From Lachnospiraceae bacterium UBA7196 (GTDB taxonomy: Bacteria; Bacillota; Clostridia; Lachnospirales; Lachnospiraceae), in the NCBI GenBank assembly GCA_002490835.1, contig DKUU01000027.1, forward strand, positions 52,590 to 116,589: a stretch of 64,000 nucleotides of DNA, read 5' to 3'. This document shows, piece by piece, positions 1 through 6,888 of this stretch. The position numbers and the translations under genes are program-made. A model generated the notes under the pieces. The model did no database searches. It had not been told where the DNA came from and saw nothing but the letters and a program-made list of their open reading frames with translations. Positions within the stretch are counted from its first letter, which is position 1. Every line of letters begins with the position of its first letter.

Positions 1-146
1 AGAAATTAAAGGAAATGGACTGCAGCAGATATTTATTTGTGATTTGCAGCAACAGAGCAGATATTTACGAAGAAATAAGGGGCAATATCAGGAAGTATGT
101 CAGTGAAAATAATATATATGACCTATATCCGGACCAATTTGATTAG
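1..146 (+). CDS. C-terminal fragment of a Rossmann-domain glycan-locus protein (partial)
   Basis: An open frame enters from the left edge (first full codon at base 3) and stops with TAG at 144-146, giving about 47 residues. The visible part contains VICSNRADIYEEI followed by IRKYVSENNIYDLYP. It closely resembles the end of the Rossmann-like domain of the gene at 1680 (VIASNNSDFYSDI, then KKYVPESNIKDMYP), so the missing part is probably another enzyme carrying this small nucleotide-binding-like domain. The catalytic function lies outside the window and cannot be told. Confidence 0.7.
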   Translation, partial: KLKEMDCSRYLFVICSNRADIYEEIRGNIRKYVSENNIYDLYPDQFD

Positions 147-158
147 GAAAAGAGCAAT

Positions 159-374
159 ATGAAGACTGCATATATCAACTGCTTTCCACCAAAAAAATTT
201 TATACGGCGGAAGATTGGGTATCGAAATTAGAATATTTGGGGGAAAATACCGGAAATTGGGTTTATGTCAGCAGCTTAAGTAAGCAGCCCACAAAAGATA
301 AGGTTTTATTTAGTCTGATGACGGCAAGAAAAATAACAGGTAAAGTTTTTGGAGGAAAACGGCATCAAGCATAA
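159..374 (+). pseudogene. Short ORF, possible remnant of a glycan-modifying gene
   Basis: A 71-codon frame starts 12 bases after the previous stop and ends at 374. Its start region contains LGENTGNWVYVSSL, which recalls the N-terminal part of polysaccharide pyruvyl transferase-like proteins, but this is a weak impression. The frame breaks off after about 60 plausible residues. The following 160 bases (375-535) show no convincing continuation in any frame, only many stops and the ribosome binding site of the next gene. It is most simply read as a truncated leftover of a larger gene; a genuine small protein cannot be excluded. Confidence 0.3.
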
Positions 375-535
375 TTTTAGACTGGATGAGGGTATGGTGA
401 TATCTTTGACATTCCCTTGAAAAGCAAAATGAAACAGGGAGACATACTAATCGGGATATCCCAACGGCAGGCTGAAAGGAATTTACATACAGAAACAGCA
501 ATTTTATAGAGTGAATTGTTTTATGAAAGGATCAT

Positions 536-1603
536 ATGGAAGAACGATTATTTGTACAAAATGACGGAATGTATTTGGATCATGAAAATGGCGAAGCATG
601 GCTTGTGAATCGGGATATCAATATTTTGCACAAACTGAATTTGGAGAATATGGAACTTCAATATGAGGTTAATTTGAACTTCGATGAAGAGAAACTATAT
701 CGAAAAACACCTTTATGTTATAAGAGCGGTCAAACGATTGTACTCTTTCCGGATAATGGAAATAAAATGCTGTTTTATGATGTGGAGAAGAGGGTTATAG
801 AAGCATATCAAATAGAAACGGGAGACAATACGAGGATTGGGGTGTATTGTTTCGGAAAATTTAGAGATCATATTTGGGCAGTCTCTTATTGGATGAAACA
901 AATATTTTTGGTTGATGCAGCATTAAAAAGAATAGTGAAACAGTATCACTTGTTCAGGATGGATGCTCGTGTAGAAATGGGGTATGAAAGTATCCTGCAT
1001 GGAGAAAACATTTTCTGTGTATCCAGAAACGCAAACTATGTCAGCAAAACGAATATCATAAGCGGGGAGGAAAAGATATATGAATTGCCAATAAAAGAGA
1101 GTGGATTTAATACGATCCATTATGATGGAGAGCTGTTTTGGATTTCAAGTATGAGCGGCAATGTTTTCATATGGGATTACAAAGATAACACAATGGAACA
1201 GGTTTATGCTCATGATAGAACAAGATATAAAAGCATTAGAGTTGGGGATGTTATCTGTTTCCTGCCCTTTAATTTAAGCGGTAATCTGTGTGATGAGCTG
1301 CTGTGCTGCAAGGTAAAGGAGAAAAGTTGCCGCTCTTTTGAGATTAGTGGGAAACGGAGGGAAGGAATTTATGTTTTTGAGTATGTTAAAGATGCTATAA
1401 CAATTGGCATCAGTCACTCAGAAGACGATTTTATCACCGAAATCAATATTGAAAATGGTGAAAGAAATAAGGTCTATTTTAAGGCGTCAGAACAATATTT
1501 AAAGGAAAAGAAAAGGGAGGGGATAAAGAGATGGATGCGAGAAGGCAATATTCTTTATGAAAATGAAGAATGTGATATTTCTTTATATTTGGGATTAGTA
1601 TAG
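536..1603 (+). CDS. Hypothetical protein, possible beta-propeller-like repeats
   Basis: This is a 355-residue soluble protein without signal peptide or membrane segment. The ATG at 536 follows GAAAGG at a spacing of about five bases. I do not recognise a family. The sequence alternates short beta-strand-like stretches with recurring aromatic and glycine positions (for example DGELFWISSMSGNVFIWDY and GDNTRIGVYCFGKF), which resembles WD40/PQQ-like propeller proteins. The C-terminus is charged. It sits inside a cluster of glycan methyltransferases and glycosyltransferases and may act with them, but no catalytic motif is visible. Confidence 0.6.
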   Translation: MEERLFVQNDGMYLDHENGEAWLVNRDINILHKLNLENMELQYEVNLNFDEEKLYRKTPLCYKSGQTIVLFPDNGNKMLFYDVEKRVIEAYQIETGDNTRIGVYCFGKFRDHIWAVSYWMKQIFLVDAALKRIVKQYHLFRMDARVEMGYESILHGENIFCVSRNANYVSKTNIISGEEKIYELPIKESGFNTIHYDGELFWISSMSGNVFIWDYKDNTMEQVYAHDRTRYKSIRVGDVICFLPFNLSGNLCDELLCCKVKEKSCRSFEISGKRREGIYVFEYVKDAITIGISHSEDDFITEINIENGERNKVYFKASEQYLKEKKREGIKRWMREGNILYENEECDISLYLGLV

Positions 1604-1679
1604 GTGTAAAAGTTATATTGCAGAGAATTATGCTGCAAATGCATTACATAAAAACGAAAGGAATGGAGGGTGTTAGATA

Positions 1680-2558
1680 GTGGATCATTTAAACAGACAG
1701 ATACGAAAATTGGTTGCCGAAGGATATAAAAAATTTTATATTTATCCTTTTGGAAGGATAGGGATGCAGATGAAAGAAATCTTAAGGGAAGCTTATGGAA
1801 TTACGGATTATACTGTGATCGATAATCAGTTGTGTGCTTATAACGAGGAGATCATTCAATGCAGCAGTCTTGAAGGAAAGAAATGGAATAAAGAGGAAAT
1901 CGTTATCATTGCGTCTAATAATAGTGATTTTTATAGTGATATTCGATTGGAAATCAAGAAATATGTTCCTGAAAGCAATATAAAGGATATGTATCCGATA
2001 CATCCGCTTATAAGCGCAAATGCGAGAATTGCATCGTTGACGGCAGCAGCAAAAGAAATTTATAGAAAAAACATAGAGGGAAGCGTCGCAGAATGTGGCG
2101 TTTATCGAGGTGATTTCGCGCAATATATAAACAAGGTGTTCCCTGACCGCCCTTTGTATTTGTTCGATTCTTTTGAAGGATTTGACAGTACAAGCGTTGT
2201 GGAAGATTGCGACAATCATGATCAGTATGATCAATGGATTGGAACGCTGAAAGACACTTCCGTGGACATTGTGATGAAAAAGATGACTTTTCCTGAAAAC
2301 GTAGTTGTGCGAAAAGGCTTTTTCCCTGAAACGGCCAAAGGTGTAACGGATAAATTCTGCTTTGTAAATCTGGATATGGATCTGTATGCGCCTACATATG
2401 ATGGTTTGAATTTCTTCTGGGAAAATCTTATGGGGGGGGGGGGTATATATTTATACATGATTTTTTCCTCTGGGATGGAATTGAAGTTGCAGTCAGTCAG
2501 TTTTGCAGGGAAAGAAATCTTGGATACGTGTGTATACCGGACGAACACTCGGTTATAA
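1680..2558 (+). CDS. TylF/MycF-type O-methyltransferase with N-terminal Rossmann-like domain; frame altered by poly-G tract
   Basis: The frame starts at GTG 1680 and codes 292 residues. Residues about 17-105 form a Rossmann-like domain (FYIYPFGRIGMQMKEIL, then VIIASNNSDF). From about residue 120 it is a TylF/macrocin O-methyltransferase: SVAECGVYRGDFA (SAM motif I), LFDSFEGF and FVNLDMDLYAPT (metal-binding region). A run of 12 G at 2432-2443 follows the MGG codons. In the frame as given, the tail reads IYLYMIFSSGMELKLQ and matches nothing. One frame over, the same DNA reads IHDFFLWDGIEVAVSQF and ends at TAA 2573-2575, which is the expected family tail. The gene as sequenced is therefore out of phase; 10 or 13 G would restore it. 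Known for the family: S-adenosylmethionine-dependent methylation of sugar hydroxyls. Confidence 0.85.
   Translation: MDHLNRQIRKLVAEGYKKFYIYPFGRIGMQMKEILREAYGITDYTVIDNQLCAYNEEIIQCSSLEGKKWNKEEIVIIASNNSDFYSDIRLEIKKYVPESNIKDMYPIHPLISANARIASLTAAAKEIYRKNIEGSVAECGVYRGDFAQYINKVFPDRPLYLFDSFEGFDSTSVVEDCDNHDQYDQWIGTLKDTSVDIVMKKMTFPENVVVRKGFFPETAKGVTDKFCFVNLDMDLYAPTYDGLNFFWENLMGGGGIYLYMIFSSGMELKLQSVSFAGKEILDTCVYRTNTRL
2432..2443 (+). repeat. Poly-G tract of 12, phase-variation candidate
   Basis: Twelve consecutive G lie within the methyltransferase gene begun at 1680. The codon ATG at 2430-2432 takes the first G and eleven remain, so the downstream frame is shifted relative to the conserved C-terminus. 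With 10 or 13 G the conserved tail is in frame; with 11 G translation stops at TGA a few codons later; with 12 G (here) an unrelated tail of similar length is made. Slipped-strand mispairing in such tracts is the known basis of contingency loci in other bacteria. Confidence 0.9.
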
Positions 2559-2607
2559 TCTCGAAGCCTATATAAGTATGAGAGACGGATGAGAAGGGAG
2601 ACAGACA

Positions 2608-3741
2608 ATGGGATTGAATATTTCATTAGTAAAATATTTGGTGCTGATCAAACAAAGATTTGGCGTAAATTATGAAAAAACAGCGATGCTCGGAAGACAA
2701 AATATATATGTATCTGAAAGTCAGTATGGGGGGGGGGTAATAGAAAAAATATTAGCTTATGAGGATGTTGCACAAGCGGATGGTTATGCAGAGACAATGT
2801 TTCGGGCATTGGGAGCAAATGAAATAGAGTCTTATGATTATAGTGATTATGAGGGAGCGACCATTTTGCATGATATGAATGTTCCCATTTCGGACATGCA
2901 TAAAGAAAGGTATAGTGTTGTGCTTGACGGAGGGACATTGGAACATGTTTTTCATTATCTTACCGCATTAAAAAACGCAATGGAAATGGTTAAAATAGGC
3001 GGGAGTTTGATATTAGCAACGCCATGTAATAACTATAACGGACACGGATTCTATCAATTTTCACCTGACTTATTTTTCACTGTTTTAGAGGGTAACGGTT
3101 TTACAATTGAGGATATCAGTCTGGCAAATAATATAGCCGAAGGTAAGTATATTACGCATAAACTGGAAAATATTGTCTGCGATGGGAAACGCTTTTTGCA
3201 TCATAACATTAATGCTTATGGCATGGGGACTTTATTGTATGTTTGTGCCAGAAAAATAGGTAAGGTTCCAAATATCCTGAGTTGTTATCAGGCTAATTAC
3301 GAAGCGATATGGAAAAAGGAATTGGAACGGAAAGATATTGTGTGGTTTAGGTACTATGAACTTGAAAGAGAGTTAGAAGCTTTATATGGGTTAGAAGAAT
3401 ACCGTGTATATTCTAAGAATAGACAAGATAAAATCAAAATAGTGTTATATGGCGCTGGAAGAATGTGCGTTTGGTTTATGAATAGATTTCGGGACAAGGC
3501 GGATATTATTTCTATTGTTGACTCGGATATCTCAAAGCATGGGAAGAAAGTCGATAATATAGAAATCATATCACCGAAGGAAATTGAAGAAATTGAGGCT
3601 GAGGGCATAGTAGTAACAACAAGTAATAGGTGGTTTTACGAAATAAAAAATATGCTGATAGAGAATTTACATGTTGAAGAAGATAGAATTTATTCTATAG
3701 AAAGGATTTGTTATTACATGGGAGAATGTATATACAGTTAG
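2608..3741 (+). CDS. SAM-dependent methyltransferase with C-terminal Rossmann-like domain (poly-G tract inside)
   Basis: This is a 377-residue protein; ATG 2608 follows GGGAG at seven bases. Residues about 40-220 look like a class I methyltransferase: YSVVLDGGTLEHVFHY is the acidic loop after motif I, and GGSLILATPCNN is the post-motif strand. The C-terminal domain from about residue 275 is Rossmann-like, with IVLYGAGRMCVWFMNRF and IVVTTSNRWFYEI, the same module seen fused in neighbouring genes. Ten G at 2728-2737 encode YGGGV near residues 40-44 and leave the frame open, so this gene is in the ON state here. It probably methylates a glycan residue; the substrate is unknown. Confidence 0.75.
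   Translation: MGLNISLVKYLVLIKQRFGVNYEKTAMLGRQNIYVSESQYGGGVIEKILAYEDVAQADGYAETMFRALGANEIESYDYSDYEGATILHDMNVPISDMHKERYSVVLDGGTLEHVFHYLTALKNAMEMVKIGGSLILATPCNNYNGHGFYQFSPDLFFTVLEGNGFTIEDISLANNIAEGKYITHKLENIVCDGKRFLHHNINAYGMGTLLYVCARKIGKVPNILSCYQANYEAIWKKELERKDIVWFRYYELERELEALYGLEEYRVYSKNRQDKIKIVLYGAGRMCVWFMNRFRDKADIISIVDSDISKHGKKVDNIEIISPKEIEEIEAEGIVVTTSNRWFYEIKNMLIENLHVEEDRIYSIERICYYMGECIYS
2728..2737 (+). repeat. Poly-G tract of 10, phase-variation candidate
   Basis: Ten consecutive G lie about 120 bases into the methyltransferase gene begun at 2608. Ten G keeps the long frame. A gain or loss of one G shifts the frame early in the protein, so slippage would act as an on/off switch. The flanks (TAT before, TAAT after) resemble those of the tract at 2432. 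Confidence 0.9.
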
Positions 3742-3819
3742 AAAAAATTGAAATCAAAATGTTGTTGATTTTTAAGAGTTATTTGAATCACTCATAATAA
3801 TGACAAGGAGAGGAAGGAG

Positions 3820-5052
3820 ATGCATATACCAATAGTATATTCTACAGACAATGAGTATGTGTTTGTGGTTATTGTTTCTATCACATCTCTTGTTTTAAAC
3901 GCAAATGCAGATACCTTTTATGATCTTTATATTTTAACAGATGACAGTTTTTGCAGGAAAAAGGAGGTGCTAAAGTCTTTAGAAGAATTTGATAAAAAAT
4001 TGAATATTGACTTCATAAATGTAGGGAACAGATTTGAGGCAGCCTGTTTAAGATATGATTTCATCAGCAGACCGACATATTTCAGATTGGCGTTACCCCA
4101 ATTACTAAAGGAAGAGAAATGTATTTATTTAGATGCTGACACAATAGTCTGTGAAGATCTGCGGATATTGTATGAAACAGATCTGACTGATAAATACATA
4201 GCGGGAGTTAAAGCACCTTGGTTCCACATTAGAGAAGATGGAGATCGTTATTGCGAGCAGGCGCGGCTTCCCAATATGGAGCAATATGTCAATGCAGGGG
4301 TTCTTTTGTTCAATCTTGATGAGATGAGAAAATATGATCTGGCAGATCAGTTTATGGATTATCTGAAATATGATATGGAGTGTCAGGATCAGGACATCAT
4401 TAACAGTTGCTGCTATGGAAAAATTGTGAGTATACCGTTTCAATACAATGTTATGACCAAATATACAAACTGGGAATTGAAAGACTATCAGGGGATTTTT
4501 CCGGAGACTGAATTGACTGGCGCATGGAATAATCCGTCTATTATACACTATGCAGACAGGATAAAACCATGGAATGTGCCGGAATGCTGCATGGGAGAAT
4601 TTTGGTGGAGGGCATGCAGAAATAATAGTTACGCATGGGCTTATTATACGCAGAAACACAGTATTAAGTTTATGGTAAAAACAATATTTAATGTATCATC
4701 CCATAATAACCGTTTTACAAAGATTCCAAATCTGCCTAAGTTATTTAGTCTCGGTGCGAAACAAAAATTAGCGTTATATGGTGCAGGGAAAAGAGCGGCA
4801 GAGGTTATGGCATATCTGCGTGCGGACAATATTGCGCCGGATATGGTTATTGTTAAGTGCATGGAAGGCAATCCAAAAGAAATAAATGATATTACGGTAG
4901 TTCCACTAAGCGAGCTGGACAAACGGCAGACGGATACTACTTTGATCGTTGCCACAAGGGAGAGTCTTCAAGAGGAGATCATGCAGGATATAAAGGAAAT
5001 AAGATTTAGAGAAATTATATTATTAAATGATGATTGGAGGTATTCACTATGA
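3820..5052 (+). CDS. Glycosyltransferase family 8 protein with C-terminal Rossmann-like domain
   Basis: This is a 410-residue protein with ATG at 3820 after AAGGAG. The N-terminus (IPIVYSTDNEYVFVVIVSITSLV) and the DXD motif in YLDADTIV (Asp105, Asp107) identify a GT-A fold family 8 transferase of the LgtC/general-stress type. AGVLLFNLDEMR, DQDIINSC and IIHYADRIKPW are further hallmarks. The family transfers galactose or glucose from UDP-sugars with retention. From about residue 318 a Rossmann-like module follows (LALYGAGKRAAEVM, TTLIVATRESLQEE). The stop overlaps the start of the next gene as ATGA, so the two are translationally coupled. It is likely cytoplasmic and builds a surface glycan. 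Confidence 0.9.
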   Translation: MHIPIVYSTDNEYVFVVIVSITSLVLNANADTFYDLYILTDDSFCRKKEVLKSLEEFDKKLNIDFINVGNRFEAACLRYDFISRPTYFRLALPQLLKEEKCIYLDADTIVCEDLRILYETDLTDKYIAGVKAPWFHIREDGDRYCEQARLPNMEQYVNAGVLLFNLDEMRKYDLADQFMDYLKYDMECQDQDIINSCCYGKIVSIPFQYNVMTKYTNWELKDYQGIFPETELTGAWNNPSIIHYADRIKPWNVPECCMGEFWWRACRNNSYAWAYYTQKHSIKFMVKTIFNVSSHNNRFTKIPNLPKLFSLGAKQKLALYGAGKRAAEVMAYLRADNIAPDMVIVKCMEGNPKEINDITVVPLSELDKRQTDTTLIVATRESLQEEIMQDIKEIRFREIILLNDDWRYSL

Positions 5053-6125
5053 AAAAAATAATTATTTGGGGCGCAGGGGAACTTGGACAGTTTGTTTTAA
5101 AACAGGTTCAGGTATATTTTAAGGAGTGGGTCTGCTGTGGTATTGTCGATAGAAATAAGGCTATTTGGGGTGATCCAATATACATGGGTGGGTTTACAAT
5201 AGAATCTCCGGAGATATTGGAGCAAAGGCAATGGGATCTCTTGATAATTTGTGCAAATAAATACTGGGAAATTGCGGGAACTGCGGAGCAGACATACGGT
5301 GTGAGCAAAAGTAAAATGCTATGGGTTGACACGGTATGGTCGAGACAGATGATCATGAATCCCCGGCAAATGTGGGAACGATTAGTTTTTATGCCGTTTG
5401 TGCCGGATGCAGATGAGTACGCGGAAGCGTTGGAGGAGATTGTACACGGAGAGGGGTTGTTGAATGAACTTGGCATAAAATACAATACCGATAAAGCGCA
5501 GATCATGTATGAAAAAGACGGTTTCCGATTAACACATGATTATTTGAGACATTATGAGCGGGCTTTATATGAGATTAAGGATAATAAGAATGTATTATGT
5601 GAGTTGGGATGCGGCACAGGCGCGTCGTTAAAAATGTGGAAAGAGTATTTGCCGCAGTCACAAATCGTCGGTGTTGATATCAATACATGTGCAGATTCAT
5701 ACAAGGAAGACAGAATTGATATTGTGATCGGCAATGCGGCACATGATGAGACCATAAATGTTATCAAGGAAAAGTATAAGTCACTGGACATTATTATTGA
5801 TGATGCTTCCCATGCATGGGGCGACATGCGGATTTCCTTTGAAAAGCTGTGGGATGTATTGGCATCGGGCGGAATTTATATCATAGAAGATGTTTCCTGC
5901 GGTTCCATGGGATCGTTTCCGCAATATCCGCCCGTATGCTGGGATGCACAATCCATTTTTGATTATATATTGGACAGAGCTAAGATAATGAATTTTGCGA
6001 GAGACTGGAACCCTGAGTATAACAGATATCACTTCGAACATTTGCCGGAGCATATTAAGAGGATTGAATATGAACTGGATGAAATACATATTGTTCATGG
6101 TTCGTTAATTATACGAAAAAGGTAG
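5049..6125 (+). CDS. Rossmann-like domain fused to MycE-like sugar O-methyltransferase
   Basis: The start is ATG 5049, overlapping the previous stop as ATGA, with GGAGG at 5036-5040; an upstream ATG at 5034 lacks a site. The protein has 358 residues. Residues 1-105 are the Rossmann-like module (IIIWGAGELGQFVLK, LLIICANKYWEI). From about residue 140, NELGIKYNTDKA and HDYLRHYERAL lead into CELGCGTGASLKMW (SAM motif I), IVGVDI and IIDDASH. This layout matches the MycE/demethylmacrocin and CmcI-like methyltransferases, which modify sugars or natural-product hydroxyls. A glycan target is inferred from context. Confidence 0.8.
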   Translation: MKKIIIWGAGELGQFVLKQVQVYFKEWVCCGIVDRNKAIWGDPIYMGGFTIESPEILEQRQWDLLIICANKYWEIAGTAEQTYGVSKSKMLWVDTVWSRQMIMNPRQMWERLVFMPFVPDADEYAEALEEIVHGEGLLNELGIKYNTDKAQIMYEKDGFRLTHDYLRHYERALYEIKDNKNVLCELGCGTGASLKMWKEYLPQSQIVGVDINTCADSYKEDRIDIVIGNAAHDETINVIKEKYKSLDIIIDDASHAWGDMRISFEKLWDVLASGGIYIIEDVSCGSMGSFPQYPPVCWDAQSIFDYILDRAKIMNFARDWNPEYNRYHFEHLPEHIKRIEYELDEIHIVHGSLIIRKR

Positions 6126-6167
6126 ATGCTTCTTCATTTAAGAATAGGCTGTCAAGGGGAAAAAAGA

Positions 6168-6866
6168 ATGGACAAGATTGGATATTGTAATATCTGCGGC
6201 GCTGATGTAAATCAATGGGGGTTCTGCGGCAACGACATAGAAACAAAATTTAGAATAACAGGAAATGGGAAAAGAGTGGGATTATGTCCGCATTGTCAGA
6301 GCTATGACAGGGGGAGATGGGTTTACTTTGTGCTGAAAAACTTTACCACCCTATTTGAGAGAGGGGGGGGGGTAATCCTACATTTTGCACCGGAAAGGCA
6401 GATCGAAAAATATTTAAGAGGGATAGAAAAGTGCAGCTATTATACAGCAGATATCGAAAAAGGTGTGGCAGATTATGAGATCGATATGACAAAAATGCCC
6501 TTTGAAGATGACACGTTTGATTATATCATTGCCAATCATGTTTTGGAACATATTGAAGACGAACGGTCGGCAATATCGGAACTGAAAAGATGTGTAAAGA
6601 AAAGTGGCAAAATCATGTTATCTTTTCCGGTGACAATGGATGTAAAAACATTTGAAAATCCTGATTTAAAGAGCAAAGAGGACAAGATATATTATTACGG
6701 TCAGGAAGACCATGTGCGGTTATACGGAAAAGATTTTAAAGAACGTTTAGAAAGCTACGGATTAAAAATTGAAGTATATCGACCGGAAGAATTACTATCG
6801 CCAAAGTTGGTTGAAGAACTAAAGTTGATCCGGAATGACAGCGTGTTAATTTGTTCAAATGAATGA
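6168..6866 (+). CDS. Zinc-ribbon SAM methyltransferase (type 11) with poly-G tract
   Basis: ATG 6168 is preferred over 6126 because AAGGGGA lies about seven bases upstream; the product has 232 residues. The N-terminus holds CNIC and CPHC cysteine pairs (about residues 5-45), a probable zinc ribbon. Then comes a methyltransferase domain: ILHFAPERQ, MPFEDDTFDYIIANHVLEHIEDE and KKSGKIMLSFP. This is the type 11 class I fold often found in glycan clusters. Ten G at 6363-6372 encode ERGGGVI directly before the core of the domain, and the frame is open. The next gene starts 22 bases downstream, so they are probably cotranscribed. Confidence 0.75.
   Translation: MDKIGYCNICGADVNQWGFCGNDIETKFRITGNGKRVGLCPHCQSYDRGRWVYFVLKNFTTLFERGGGVILHFAPERQIEKYLRGIEKCSYYTADIEKGVADYEIDMTKMPFEDDTFDYIIANHVLEHIEDERSAISELKRCVKKSGKIMLSFPVTMDVKTFENPDLKSKEDKIYYYGQEDHVRLYGKDFKERLESYGLKIEVYRPEELLSPKLVEELKLIRNDSVLICSNE
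6363..6372 (+). repeat. Poly-G tract of 10, phase-variation candidate
   Basis: Ten consecutive G inside the zinc-ribbon methyltransferase gene, ending in GTAATC as in the other tracts. The present length keeps the frame through the conserved ILHFAPE segment. A change of one or two G would truncate the enzyme before its SAM-binding core. Confidence 0.9.
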
Positions 6867-6888
6867 GCATGAGAGGGCAGAGCAGACT

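Noticed and set aside
2432..2443. Poly-G frameshift as a simple sequencing error
   Set aside because: Possible, but the window holds four G runs of ten or more, and three are in the same functional class. That pattern favours biology, though the exact length of any one run may be wrong in a consensus.
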